This document shows, piece after piece, positions 27,294-36,197 of a DNA stretch of 64,000 bases. Source of the DNA: Nocardia aurantiaca (GTDB taxonomy: Bacteria > Actinomycetota > Actinomycetes > Mycobacteriales > Mycobacteriaceae); assembly GCF_009708175.1 (NCBI RefSeq), contig NZ_WMBB01000012.1:62001-126000 (forward strand). Reading direction: 5' to 3'. How positions within the stretch are numbered: position 1 is the first letter of the stretch; every line of letters starts with the position of its first letter. The notes beneath the pieces were generated by a model. That model saw nothing but the letters and a program-made list of their open reading frames with translations. It was not told the DNA's origin and did not search any database. A program made the translations under genes and the position numbers.

Positions 27294-27965
27294 ATGGCAA
27301 CAGATGAGGCGGAAACCGTGGACGTATCCCGTGGCCGATACGCCGGACTCACGGCGGACGAGCGGCGGACCCAGCGGCGCGAGCGGCTGCGCGAAGTCGC
27401 TCTGGAGGTGATCGCGGAGGAGGGCGTCGCCGGGTTGAAGGTGCGCGCGCTCTGCGCCCGTGCCGGGCTCAACGATCGCTACTTCTACGAGACCTACAGC
27501 CACACCGACCGGCTGCTCTACGAACTGGTCGACGAGCAGTTGGCCGAGGTCGTCGCCGCGGTCATGGGTGTCATCGCCACCGCGCCCGCCGACACCAGGG
27601 TCCGGTTGCGGGCCGTGATCGAGGCCGGTGTCACCGTCATCGCCGATCACCCGGCCCGCCGCCGGCTGGCCATCGATATGCAGACCACCGACGAATTGCG
27701 CCGCCGCCGAACCGAACTCGTCGACCTGGTCGCCCGGGTCATGCTCGACCAGGGGCGTGAACTGCTCGGCGACGCCGCCGTCACCGGTGTGCACGCCGAG
27801 CTGGCCGCCCGCACGGTCGCCCACGGCGGGCTCGAGATCCTCATCGAATGGCTGCGTGATGAGCTGGACATCGACCGTGCCCAGCTCATCGACTTCCTGG
27901 TGGCCATGATCCTGACCGCGGCCGAGATCACCACCACCGTGCAGCGCGAAATGGCCGCTGGCTGA
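27294..27965 (+). CDS. TetR family regulator of the DUF2236 gene
   Basis: This 223-residue TetR/AcrR regulator has its HTH at about residues 25-75 (RERLREVALEVIAEEGVAGLKVRALCARAGLNDRYFYETY) and a helical ligand domain after it. The recognition helix contains LNDRYFYETYSH. The short distance to the divergent DUF2236 gene and the duplicated TGGTGA-N6-TCACCA palindrome argue that it represses that gene and itself. Its 3' end overlaps the convergent second DUF2236 gene by 38 bp. Confidence 0.9.
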   Translation: MATDEAETVDVSRGRYAGLTADERRTQRRERLREVALEVIAEEGVAGLKVRALCARAGLNDRYFYETYSHTDRLLYELVDEQLAEVVAAVMGVIATAPADTRVRLRAVIEAGVTVIADHPARRRLAIDMQTTDELRRRRTELVDLVARVMLDQGRELLGDAAVTGVHAELAARTVAHGGLEILIEWLRDELDIDRAQLIDFLVAMILTAAEITTTVQREMAAG

Positions 27966-28821
27966 GTCCTTTTTCGGCGGCCCGAATCTTGCGGTAGACG
28001 CGCCCGTCGTAGCGCAGCCGCCGGGGAATCAGCGGCCAGGTAGCACGGATCGCACCCGCGAAGACCTGGAAACCGGCCTCGTCCCGGCGGTTCCAGTCGA
28101 TGCCCAGGATCTCCCGGCCGCGTGGCGGCATGAGCGCCCCGATCAGCCACACATTGAACTGCATGAAGGGGCGACGGATCACCGCCCACACCCATTCCGG
28201 GACTCCGGGCACCGGCGGAATGGAGATGGCGGCCGACCGCAGCGCGAAGTCGGTGGTCGCGTTGGCCTCCAACCCCTCGGCGAGCATGCGCTCCCAATAC
28301 GCCTGGAACTCTTCGTAAGTCCCGAACACCGGCTGCATGGACAGTCCGTAGCGCTCCCACCAGGTGACGCCCTCGGCCCAGAGCTGCTGTTTCTGAGCAT
28401 CGGTCAGCGGCGTGCCGAAGTGCTCGTTCATGGTCATGACGGCCTCGACGAAGGTGACGTGCGTCCACCAGTAGATGTCGGGATTCAGGGCGTGATACCG
28501 CTGCCCGTGGTGGTCCACGCCTTTGATGTCGCGGTGGTAGTCGCGTACGCGCACGGCCGCGCCGGATTCGGGCGGGTCGTAGATCGAGTCCTGGATCCGG
28601 GGCACCGAACGCAGCAGGCGGTCCCACGGATCGTCGAAGAAGTTCGAATGCTGTTGCAGCGCCGCGGAAACCGCCGGGTGCATGTTCTGGAGGGTGCCGG
28701 AGCGTCCGAAGAACAGATTGAGCCGGCGATCGCCGAAGTACTCCCACAGCAGTGAGCCGGGGCCCAGGGGTGCGCCCGTAGGAATGGTCGTCGGCTGTTC
28801 GGTCTCTGCTGCGCTACTCAT
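27928..28821 (-). CDS. Second DUF2236 oxygenase-like protein
   Basis: This 297-residue DUF2236 protein is of the short type. It has LLWEYFGDRRLNLFFGRSGTLQNMHPAV, then QDSIYDPPE and the conserved HALNPDIYWWTHVTFVEA segment with several His residues that are candidate haem ligands. It is unlike its neighbour at 26-27 kb beyond the family level. The ATG at 28821 has GGAGG upstream. The gene is divergent from another TetR gene across a 24-bp palindrome. Confidence 0.87.
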   Translation of the reverse strand: MSSAAETEQPTTIPTGAPLGPGSLLWEYFGDRRLNLFFGRSGTLQNMHPAVSAALQQHSNFFDDPWDRLLRSVPRIQDSIYDPPESGAAVRVRDYHRDIKGVDHHGQRYHALNPDIYWWTHVTFVEAVMTMNEHFGTPLTDAQKQQLWAEGVTWWERYGLSMQPVFGTYEEFQAYWERMLAEGLEANATTDFALRSAAISIPPVPGVPEWVWAVIRRPFMQFNVWLIGALMPPRGREILGIDWNRRDEAGFQVFAGAIRATWPLIPRRLRYDGRVYRKIRAAEKGLSQRPFRAARWW

Positions 28822-28879
28822 GTGCACGGCCTCCACGTCATTGGAAACTCCTGCCGATGAGTGCAACACATGATCTCTC

Positions 28880-28903
28880 TTTGTCGCAAGACGGCGCGAC
28901 AAA
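28880..28903. promoter_or_regulatory. Operator palindrome for second DUF2236/TetR pair
   Basis: Perfect 8-bp arms TTTGTCGC and GCGACAAA are separated by 8 bases. Immediately to the right TTTTGTCGT and TGTCGCAC provide further half-sites of the same TTGTCGC type. The site lies between divergent DUF2236 and TetR genes and differs in sequence from the operator of the first pair, as expected for distinct regulators. Confidence 0.72.
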
Positions 28904-28954
28904 TTTTGTCGTCCTGTCGCACCGCGTTAGACTCCCGGTCAGGAGGTGCGCTCG

Positions 28955-29578
28955 GTGGAATCACCCTTGTCGCTACAGGCCCTGCTCACGGCGGTCGAAC
29001 CCGACGATGCGGTAGACACGCGCATCAAAGAGGCTGCGCTGGAACAGTTCTCGCTGGTCGGTATTCGTCGGACCAGCGCCGACGACATCGCCAAGCGGGC
29101 CGGGGTGAACCGGGCCACGCTCTACCGGCGGATGGGCGGGCGCGAGGAGATCACCCGGGCCGCGCTCACTCACGAGGTGCGCCGGACCCTGGTCGCGATC
29201 GAGCAGGGCATCGGTGATATCGCCGATCCGCTGGAACGCCACACCCGCGGGTTCGTCATCACCGTCACGACGCTGCGCGATCATCCGCTGCTGCGCCGGC
29301 TCTTCGCGGTGGACCGCGACGAGGTGCTGGGCTGGCTCACCCTCGAGGCCGGAGAGATCCTGCGCATCGCGACCGAGTTCGTGACCGTGCAGGTGAACGC
29401 GGGTCGTGCCCAGCTCGGGCTGGACGCGGGCGAGCAATCGGAGTTCTACGCCACCACCATCGTGCGGCTCATCCACTCCTTGGTGCTGACGCCGGATGCG
29501 CCGCCGCTGCTGGACTCCGAGGAACGGCTGCGCGATTACGCGGTCCGCTATCTCCAGCCGCTGCTGACCGCGCCCTGA
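28955..29578 (+). CDS. TetR family regulator
   Basis: This 207-residue TetR regulator has an N-terminal HTH (about 20-70, TRIKEAALEQFSLVGIRRTSADDIAKRAGVNRATLYRRMG). The GTG at 28955 is chosen because AGGAGG lies 8 bases upstream; an in-frame GTG at 28946 overlaps the ribosome site. The C-terminal domain resembles those controlling oxidoreductases and is otherwise unassigned. It is divergent from the short DUF2236 gene, sharing the TTTGTCGC palindrome. Confidence 0.9.
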   Translation: MESPLSLQALLTAVEPDDAVDTRIKEAALEQFSLVGIRRTSADDIAKRAGVNRATLYRRMGGREEITRAALTHEVRRTLVAIEQGIGDIADPLERHTRGFVITVTTLRDHPLLRRLFAVDRDEVLGWLTLEAGEILRIATEFVTVQVNAGRAQLGLDAGEQSEFYATTIVRLIHSLVLTPDAPPLLDSEERLRDYAVRYLQPLLTAP

Positions 29579-29615
29579 CGGTATCCGTGTTGGGTGAATC
29601 CCGCTGTGGCCCAGC

Positions 29616-29649
29616 AATGTCCGGACCACGGCAATGTCCGGACCACGGC
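29616..29649. repeat. 17-bp tandem duplication
   Basis: The unit AATGTCCGGACCACGGC is present twice head-to-tail in the gap between the TetR stop and the convergent sulfatase stop. It is non-coding and probably a replication slip. The unit contains the TCCGGA palindrome. Confidence 0.7.
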
Positions 29650-29679
29650 GATCACCGAGGCGGTCCGGAGGTGTCCGGG

Positions 29680-31479
29680 TCAGGGCAGGACGATCGTGAA
29701 ATTCGGATCGGCCTTGTCGAGCAGGCCGGTGAGCCGCCGCCACACTCCGGTATCGCCCTTGGTCTGCAGGCCGTCGAACGAACCCGTGGCCATCAATTGG
29801 AGCAGGCCGAGCTTGGTGAGGGTGATGTCGAGATCGGCATCGCGCGTGCGGGTCGCCGGGTGGTGAATGAGCGCGCCGTTACTGAGTTCCATGTGGTAGT
29901 TCTCGCCGCTGTCGGTGAAATGCCACGCGATGCTGAACTTTTCGGCCCATGCCTGTGGGCCGACGATATTCAGCGAGAGCGTGTCGAACAACTGGGTGGT
30001 GCTCATGGCGAGCGCCACCGCCTGGCTGGCCGATATCGGGGTGGGCGAGACGCCCTGCAGGAGTTCCTGCGCGCCGGTGAGGAAACAGTTGCGCCAGGTG
30101 GCGTTCTCGGAGCCGAACCCGAGTTTCTCGAACACCTCGGCCAAGCTCTGCTTGGCTCCGGCGTGCGAGGGATCGGCGAAGACCGCGTGGCTGCCGAGTT
30201 CGGCCGCGAAGCGCAGGTCGCCCTTGTCCGCGAATTCCTTCACCTTGGCGACGGTCGCGTCGATACCGCCGAGCAGTTCTACGTAGCGCGCGCCCTGCGC
30301 CCGCGGCGGGTGCTGCCACAGATGCGCCGGATTGGCGTCGTACCAGCCGAGATAGCGCTGATAGACGGCCTTGACGTTGTGGCTGATCGAGCCGTAGTAC
30401 CCGCGGTTGTTCCATTGCGCCGCGAGTGCGGGCGCCAGCGGGAAGTCCTCGGCGATCTCGCTCCCGATCTCGCCCTGGTTCATCCGCCGCACCGTCTGGT
30501 CGTGCAGGTAGGCGTAGGTGTCGCGCTGCTGGATCAGGAATTGGAGAATGTTGTCCCGACCCCAGATGGGCCAGTGGTGCGAGGCGAAGACGACATCGGC
30601 GCGGTCGATGAACATCTCGATGGCCTCGGCGATGTAGCGCGACCACATGCGGGAATCACGCACCTGCGCGCCGCGCAGGGTGAGGACATTGTGCAGTGTG
30701 TGACAGGCGTTCTCGGCCATGCACAGCGCATTGCGGTCGGGCAGCAGAAAGTTCATCTCGGCCGGGGCCTCGGTGCCGGGCGTCATCTGGAAGATGATCC
30801 CCACGCCGTCGACCTCTTCCTCCTGGCCGGTCGCGATGATGTCGAGAGTCGGTGCCAGCAGGCCGAATTCGCCTGCCGAGGCCACCGGGCCCAGGCCCAT
30901 GCCGACCACACCGCGTGGATTGCGCGGGAGGGTGGCCCCGGAGTAATAGCCGCCGCGCCGCAGCATGGCGGCGCCCGCGTAGACGTTCTCCGAGACCGCG
31001 TGCTCCATGAAGTGCTCCGGCGCGATGATCGGCACCGTGGTGTTCTCGTCGACCACGCCGAGCACGCCACCGAAGTGGTCGGCATGCGGGTGGGTGTAGA
31101 TCACCGCGGTGACCGCGCGATCGCCGCGATTCTCGCGGTACAGGGCCAGCGCCGCCGCGGCGGTCTCCGCACTCACCAGCGGGTCGACCACGATGACGCC
31201 GTTGTCGGACTCGATCAGCGTCATATTCGAAATATCCAGGCCGCGAACCTGATACACGCCCTCGCACACCTCGTAGAGACCGTGGATCGCGGTCAGCTGG
31301 GACTGCCGCCACAGGCTCGGGACGACGGTGTCCGCGCCCTCGGCTTTGAGGAAGTCGAAGGAATCCGCGTCGTAGGCGACGCCGCCGTTCTTCCCCGGAA
31401 TCACAGCGGGCGCGAGCCGGGCGATGAAGCCCCGGTCCGCATCGTCGAAATCGGTGCGATCGGCGGGTGCTGCTGTCAT
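29680..31479 (-). CDS. Alkyl sulfatase, metallo-beta-lactamase fold (SdsA1-like)
   Basis: This 599-residue enzyme is of the SdsA1/BDS1 alkyl sulfatase family. The N-terminal metallo-beta-lactamase domain has the zinc motif THPHADHFGG near residue 130, with further ligands in the AENACHTLHN and SHHWPIWG regions. A helical dimerisation segment and a C-terminal SCP2-like lipid-binding domain (about 470-599) follow. Family members hydrolyse primary or secondary alkyl sulfates, releasing sulfate. The ATG at 31479 has GAGGTGAAC upstream. The protein lacks a clear signal peptide, unlike secreted SdsA1. A TetR gene is divergent from it. Confidence 0.9.
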   Translation of the reverse strand: MTAAPADRTDFDDADRGFIARLAPAVIPGKNGGVAYDADSFDFLKAEGADTVVPSLWRQSQLTAIHGLYEVCEGVYQVRGLDISNMTLIESDNGVIVVDPLVSAETAAAALALYRENRGDRAVTAVIYTHPHADHFGGVLGVVDENTTVPIIAPEHFMEHAVSENVYAGAAMLRRGGYYSGATLPRNPRGVVGMGLGPVASAGEFGLLAPTLDIIATGQEEEVDGVGIIFQMTPGTEAPAEMNFLLPDRNALCMAENACHTLHNVLTLRGAQVRDSRMWSRYIAEAIEMFIDRADVVFASHHWPIWGRDNILQFLIQQRDTYAYLHDQTVRRMNQGEIGSEIAEDFPLAPALAAQWNNRGYYGSISHNVKAVYQRYLGWYDANPAHLWQHPPRAQGARYVELLGGIDATVAKVKEFADKGDLRFAAELGSHAVFADPSHAGAKQSLAEVFEKLGFGSENATWRNCFLTGAQELLQGVSPTPISASQAVALAMSTTQLFDTLSLNIVGPQAWAEKFSIAWHFTDSGENYHMELSNGALIHHPATRTRDADLDITLTKLGLLQLMATGSFDGLQTKGDTGVWRRLTGLLDKADPNFTIVLP

Positions 31480-31846
31480 GTTCACCTCACTGTTGGTTTT
31501 CCGACTGTCGATCCCGTTGGTTCCGAGGTCGAACGGCCTTGGTGACCGGCCCGAGATCTCGGGTGCGGCCTCGACGGTGCCGTTGAGCACGATGACCACC
31601 CCTCGAGCCCCTACTCGCACACTGTCCACTCCGCGTTCACCGTCAGCCTCACACGGGGCGGGCGAATGTGCGGCAATTTGAGATAGGTCTGTTGCATATG
31701 GATATCGAGGGTGAAATTGGCGGAATTCTGGAATTCAGCTATCTATCGGATACGCAACGTTCCGTTCGGTGTGGCCGCATTGACCCTGGACGAATCCGGT
31801 CCCGCATCCCAGGATGAGACCTGATCTTCATCGATGAGGAGTGGGT
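31480..31846. promoter_or_regulatory. Divergent region between sulfatase and TetR genes
   Basis: These 367 bp carry no gene that I can support. An imperfect dyad centred on AACGTT (31752-31765) and a repeated GGAATTC (about 31721-31735) are visible, but neither is strong enough to call an operator. Promoters for the leftward sulfatase and the rightward TetR must lie here. Confidence 0.4.
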
Positions 31847-32389
31847 ATGGTGACCGAGCACCGCGTGGACTGGCTGGCGGGTGGCGTGCGGCGGTCGGTC
31901 GCCTCCGACCGGATCGTCGGCGTCGCGTCGGAGCTGTTCCAGACGCGCGGGTTCGACCATGTGGGGATGGACGAGGTGGCGCACGCGGTGGGGTGCTCGC
32001 GGGCCACGCTGTATCGGCACTTTCCGGGGAAGGCGGCGCTGTTCGACGCGGTCATGGCCAGATCGGCGGTCGGCGTGGCCGAGCGGGTGACGGCGGCGGT
32101 GCGGCGCTACGAGGGGTCGCGGCGGATCGTGGAGGCGATACTGGCCTCGGTGGCCGCGGTGCGTTCGGATCCGATGCTGGCCAAGGGTTTCGCGGGCACC
32201 CGGGCCGGCGGGGGTGGCGGGGCGTTCGCGAGCTCGCCGGAACTGGGGCGGATCGCGACCCTGCTCACCGGTATCGCGCCGGATGACGAAGCGGCGCAAT
32301 GGATTGTGCGCATGGTGCTGTCGCTGCTGACCTGGCCGCTGGCCGATGCCGCCAGTGAGAGGCGGATGGTCGAGCGCTTCATTCGCTGA
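31847..32389 (+). CDS. TetR family regulator
   Basis: This is a compact 180-residue TetR regulator. The HTH is at about residues 17-65 (SDRIVGVASELFQTRGFDHVGMDEVAHAVGCSRATLYRHFPGK). The ligand domain is short and includes a Gly-rich stretch (AGGGGGAF). ATG 31847 follows GAGGAG by 5 bases. Its neighbour across a divergent gap is the alkyl sulfatase, so that gene is the most likely target. Confidence 0.88.
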   Translation: MVTEHRVDWLAGGVRRSVASDRIVGVASELFQTRGFDHVGMDEVAHAVGCSRATLYRHFPGKAALFDAVMARSAVGVAERVTAAVRRYEGSRRIVEAILASVAAVRSDPMLAKGFAGTRAGGGGGAFASSPELGRIATLLTGIAPDDEAAQWIVRMVLSLLTWPLADAASERRMVERFIR

Positions 32390-32504
32390 GCTGGGGAGCG
32401 GCGCGCCGGAGTGGAGGGTGAGGCCGCGGGACGCGCGGTGGCCGCGAGTGTGCCCCACACCGCGTGCATTGATTCGGTGGCGGGGTCTGGCCTCGGAAAG
32501 CAAG

Positions 32505-32529
32505 AAACCCGCGCGATTCGCGCGGGTTT
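32505..32529 (-). terminator. Rho-independent terminator of cspA
   Basis: A perfect 11-bp stem AAACCCGCGCG/CGCGCGGGTTT with a 3-base loop lies 16 bp past the cold-shock stop. On the - strand it ends in TTT followed by C and further T-rich sequence. Its symmetry could also stop TetR transcription from the left. Confidence 0.8.
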
Positions 32530-32545
32530 CCGTGTTCGTCGGCTC

Positions 32546-32749
32546 CTAGATGACGCGGACGCTCTGGGCCTGCGGGCCCTTCTGGCCTTGGCCGATCTCG
32601 AACTCGACACGCTGGCCCTCGTCGAGGGACTTGTAGCCGGAGCCGGAAATCTCGGAGTAGTGGACGAAGACATCCGGGCCGCCCGCGTCCTGCGCGATGA
32701 ACCCGAAACCCTTTTCGCCGTTAAACCACTTCACACTGCCTTGTGACAT
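32546..32749 (-). CDS. cspA: Cold-shock protein
   Basis: This 67-residue cold-shock domain protein carries SQGSVKWFNGEKGFGFI (RNP1) and VFVHYSEI (RNP2) and binds single-stranded RNA/DNA as an RNA chaperone or antiterminator. It is a standard size for CspA. The ATG at 32749 has AGGAAG about 12 bases upstream. It has a strong terminator and a long upstream non-coding region, consistent with a structured 5' leader as in other cspA genes. Confidence 0.95.
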   Translation of the reverse strand: MSQGSVKWFNGEKGFGFIAQDAGGPDVFVHYSEISGSGYKSLDEGQRVEFEIGQGQKGPQAQSVRVI

Positions 32750-33301
32750 GTACTTTTTGTGACTTCCTGTAGCGAGCCGGGCGATCATTGCAACAACCCG
32801 TGCTCGGTACCCACCATGCCACACCCTCCCCGCGCGGGGGAATGTGGGTGGTGCGACAGCTCGTCGGCGGTCGGAATCACGGTTGTTCCCGGGCCCCGGC
32901 GACACGAAAAATTCTGTAGTGGTGACTGTAGACATTCGCCGTAGTGTGCGGTAACTTCGGTGCCGTTGGAAGTGGAAGAAGTATCCAGATGGCACGGGAG
33001 ATAATGAACTGCCCGTGGGAGGGAAGCCGGCGGGCGCGACTGCGGGACCAGCACGTACGACGGTCCCGGCGCCCGCCGGAGTGCACGATGAAGTTGAATG
33101 GAAAGAATGAAGTAACCCGGTGAGTAGAAGGGAGAAGTTGCCCGTCGGGTTACCCGGAAGCACGTGTGGTGCGGGTGATCGCCGACGTCTTGGTTACATG
33201 TCGGAAGACGAAAGTAAATTCCCCCCTTCGACGCCCCGGTGTCCTCATGGCACCGGGGCGTTTCCGCATATGGAGGCAGTACGATTTCTCAACCCCCGAC
33301 C
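32750..33301. promoter_or_regulatory. Long leader/promoter region between cspA and MerR genes
   Basis: These 552 bp separate divergent cspA and MerR genes. Reading frames here lack coding character. On the - strand a TTACCG hexamer (about 32949-32954) and TACAGT (about 32925-32930) are 18 bases apart and could be a promoter, which would give cspA a leader of over 150 bases. This is weak evidence. No perfect palindrome typical of MerR (an odd 19-bp spacer promoter) could be assigned. Confidence 0.4.
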
Positions 33302-33598
33302 GTGAACGACAAGTTCGACGACGACGACTACCCCGCCTACACGATGGGCCGGGCCGCGGATCTGCTCGGTACCACCCAAGCCTTCCTGCGCAGCCTGGAC
33401 GAGGCGAAACTGATCGTCCCGCAACGCTCAGCCGGCGGGCACCGCCGCTACTCGCGCTACCAGCTGCGCATCGCCGCACGCGCCCGCGAACTCGTCGACC
33501 ACGGCACGCCGCTCGAGGCGGCGTGCCGGATCATCATCCTCGAAGACCAACTATCCGAAGCTCTCGAGCTCAACGCCAAACTCACCCAGCAGGATTGA
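33302..33598 (+). CDS. MerR-like regulator near cspA
   Basis: This regulator of about 98 residues contains a single MerR-type HTH (about 12-80): YTMGRAADLLGTTQAFLRSL, then the wing SAGGHRRYSRYQLRIAARARELVDHG. There is only a short C-terminal helix (IIILEDQLSEALELNAKL), so it probably senses no small ligand. The start is uncertain. The GTG at 33302 has no ribosome site at a normal distance, while GGAGG lies seven bases before an in-frame ATT at 33281, which would add seven residues. It is divergent from cspA. Confidence 0.82.
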   Translation: MNDKFDDDDYPAYTMGRAADLLGTTQAFLRSLDEAKLIVPQRSAGGHRRYSRYQLRIAARARELVDHGTPLEAACRIIILEDQLSEALELNAKLTQQD

Positions 33599-33710
33599 GC
33601 CGGGCATCACGCCTCGCCGGAACCTGCCCCACCATTCCGGATATCGAGTGTCGGCCGGGAACCGTGGACGGATCGAATCGGGTACTCCCGGCTACCACGA
33701 AGGCGGGCTC

Positions 33711-34913
33711 TCAGGGCCGGGTGAGTTCGGCGCGGGTGGCGGTGAGCATGGCGGTGATGGCGGCGGGGAGGGCTCGAGCGGGGTCGGGGGCGAAGCGGGA
33801 GGAATGGTTGGAGGGGAAGTGGGGTGGGAGGGCGCCCTCCGACAGCATGTAGGCCTGGTCTGCTTCGGTGAACCGGGCGGGGTCTGTGCCGCCGATGTGC
33901 CAGAAGACGGAGGGGGCTTTGGCGGCGGTGCCGAAGGCGCCGAAGTCCTCGCTGCCGGTGATGGGGTTGTCCATGGACATGACGGGGAGGTTGCCGGCGG
34001 TGAGGGTGGCGAGCACTCGTTCGGTGTCGCCGGGGGTGTTCTCGGTCACCGGGAAGTGGTCGTAGAACTCGACTTTCGGTTCTTGCGGCGCTCCCGCGGC
34101 GGCGGCTTCGGCTTCGGCCATGCGCTGGATGCCCTCGATCATGTGGTTGCGGGAGCTGTCGGTGAAGGTGCGCAGGCTGAGCAGGACCTCGGAGGTGTCG
34201 GCGATGATGTTGGGGCGGCTGCCCGCGTGCAGGGCGCCGGCGGTGAGGACCGGGGTCGAGGCGATGGCGGTCCGGCGAGCGGTCAGCGATTGCAGGCGCA
34301 CCACCAGGGAGGCCGCCATGAGCAGCGGGTCGACGGCGGTGTGCGGCTGCGAGGCGTGACCGCCCTTGCCCAGGAAGGTGATTCGGACCGAGTCGGAGGC
34401 GGCCATCAGGGTGCCGGGGCGGCTCAGGATGAGGCCCGCGGGCAGCGGGCTGACATGCTGGCCGAGCACGATGCGCGGATGCGGGAAGCGGTCCAGCAGA
34501 CCGTCATTGATCATGCCCTGCGCACCCGCGCCGGTCTCCTCGGCGGGCTGGAACAGGGCGACCACGGTGCCGGGCAATGGATTCGCCGACAATTCGGCGC
34601 AGGCGCCGAGTAAGGCCGTGACGTGCACATCGTGGCCGCAGGCGTGCATGACGCCGGGCACCGTGGAGGCGTAGTCGAGACCGGTCTCCTCCTGCACCGG
34701 CAGCGCGTCCATATCCGCGCGCAACCACACCACCGGACCGGGCCCGCTGTGCAGTACGCCGACAACGCCTGTGCCGCCGACGTTCTCGGTCACCTCCCAG
34801 CCGGGCAGGGCGCGCAGCTCATCGGCCACCAGGCGGGCGGTGGCGTGCTCCTCGCCCGACAGCTCCGGATGGGCGTGCAGGTGGCGGTAGACCTGTTGCC
34901 AGTGTTCGGTCAT
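33711..34913 (-). CDS. M20 family amidohydrolase (second copy)
   Basis: This 400-residue M20D amidohydrolase starts YRHLHAHPELSGEE and has the metal site MHACGHDVHVTALLG and the FQPAEETGAGA segment. It is about as different from the 4.5-5.8 kb enzyme as family members usually are. AAGGAG precedes the ATG, which overlaps the stop of the upstream MFS gene by ATGA. The transporter plus amidohydrolase pairing, controlled by a divergent Lrp-like regulator, suggests uptake and deacylation of an N-acylated amino acid or peptide. Confidence 0.9.
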   Translation of the reverse strand: MTEHWQQVYRHLHAHPELSGEEHATARLVADELRALPGWEVTENVGGTGVVGVLHSGPGPVVWLRADMDALPVQEETGLDYASTVPGVMHACGHDVHVTALLGACAELSANPLPGTVVALFQPAEETGAGAQGMINDGLLDRFPHPRIVLGQHVSPLPAGLILSRPGTLMAASDSVRITFLGKGGHASQPHTAVDPLLMAASLVVRLQSLTARRTAIASTPVLTAGALHAGSRPNIIADTSEVLLSLRTFTDSSRNHMIEGIQRMAEAEAAAAGAPQEPKVEFYDHFPVTENTPGDTERVLATLTAGNLPVMSMDNPITGSEDFGAFGTAAKAPSVFWHIGGTDPARFTEADQAYMLSEGALPPHFPSNHSSRFAPDPARALPAAITAMLTATRAELTRP

Positions 34914-36148
34914 GTCAGACTCTCCTTCGACGGGACGGTCGCCGAGGTGCGGCGGGCCAGAGTCCCCCGGAACGCGTCGGCGGTTTGCGGAACCACGGCC
35001 GCCGCCAGCAACGCCAGCAGCGGGCCGATGGCCATGGTCTCGAAAGCCGTTGTGTACGAGACATGATCGGTGACGACACCGAAGGCGAGCGGGCTCGCCA
35101 CGCCCGCCAGTTGCCCGCCGAAGATAATGAGGCCGGTGGCCGCGCCGATGTAGCTGCTCGGCAGCGAGCGCAGCGGCACCGAGAACGCGGGCATGTAGGC
35201 CATTCCGGCGACCAGGCTCATCGCCGTGCCCAGCAGCACGAACAGCGGGAACGACTCCGCGCGCGGGAGGGCGAAGAGCATCGCGGCGGTGAAGGCCATG
35301 GCGGGAACCACGATCACCCGCGGCCGCCCGCCGATCCGGTCCGACAGCCGGGCGCCGAGCACCACCCCGGCCGCCGCCGCCAGCGTCGTCGGCACCGCGG
35401 CGAAGGCGATGCCGGCCATCGAGATGCCGCGCTGCTCGTGCAGAAAGGTCGGCGTCCACGCGGTGACACCCCATACCAGCACGTCGTAGCCGAAGAAGAT
35501 GACCGCGAAGCCGATCAGCGCGGGGGAGAGCAGGACAGCGCGGCGTTCGGCCTCGGCGCCGACGTTCGCGACCGGAATCTCGTCCCGCGCCAGCGGTTCC
35601 GGCATCCACCGCCGCCACGCGAGGATGACCGCGACGCCGAGCACCGAGATGACTCCGAACATCACCCGCCACCCGACCGTGGGCAGCATGACGCCCGCGA
35701 TCATCGCGGCCAGCAGCAGGCCCGCCGCATTGGACGAGTTGGTCCAGCCCGCCGCGGTCGTGCGCTGTTCGGGCAGGCTGCGCTCCGCCAGCGCCTTGAT
35801 GGCGGCCGCCGGGAACACGCCCTGCACCAACCCGAACAGGAAGCGGATGGCCAGTAGAACCGCGAAAGACCAGGCGACCGCGGTCAATCCGGTGAAGATC
35901 GACCAGGCCGTCAAGCCGACAATGCCGACTTTCAGGGCCCCGTACCGATCCGCCAGCAAACCTCCGGGAATCTGGACGAGCGCGTACGCGATGAAGAACA
36001 CCGACACCAGCAGACCCTGTTGCGTGTGGTCGAGTCCAAGGTCGTCGCCGATCGAGGGCAGCGCGAAGTTGATCACGGTCCGATCGATGTAGTCGACAAC
36101 CCATGCGGCGAACAGCAGCAGGATGGTTATCCGGGTGGTGCGTGGCAT
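34910..36148 (-). CDS. MFS transporter (ACS-like)
   Basis: This 412-residue transporter has 12 predicted membrane segments. It starts TTRITILLLFAAWVVDYIDRTVINFALPSIGDDLGLD and has the MFS loop LLADRYGALKVG after helix 2. The pattern is that of the anion:cation symporter/glucarate branch, whose members take up organic anions. Translation is coupled to the downstream amidohydrolase by an ATGA overlap. The ATG at 36148 has AAGGGG upstream. A tandem Lrp gene starts divergently only 49 bp away. Confidence 0.9.
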   Translation of the reverse strand: MPRTTRITILLLFAAWVVDYIDRTVINFALPSIGDDLGLDHTQQGLLVSVFFIAYALVQIPGGLLADRYGALKVGIVGLTAWSIFTGLTAVAWSFAVLLAIRFLFGLVQGVFPAAAIKALAERSLPEQRTTAAGWTNSSNAAGLLLAAMIAGVMLPTVGWRVMFGVISVLGVAVILAWRRWMPEPLARDEIPVANVGAEAERRAVLLSPALIGFAVIFFGYDVLVWGVTAWTPTFLHEQRGISMAGIAFAAVPTTLAAAAGVVLGARLSDRIGGRPRVIVVPAMAFTAAMLFALPRAESFPLFVLLGTAMSLVAGMAYMPAFSVPLRSLPSSYIGAATGLIIFGGQLAGVASPLAFGVVTDHVSYTTAFETMAIGPLLALLAAAVVPQTADAFRGTLARRTSATVPSKESLT

Positions 36149-36197
36149 CCAAGCCCCTTCGCAACGGGAGGAGTGGCTGGGTGCCACACTGGGCCCC

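Noticed and set aside
29587..31545. A 652-codon + strand frame over the alkyl sulfatase
   Set aside because: It is the antisense shadow of a clear metallo-beta-lactamase-fold gene, with no domain or ribosome site of its own.
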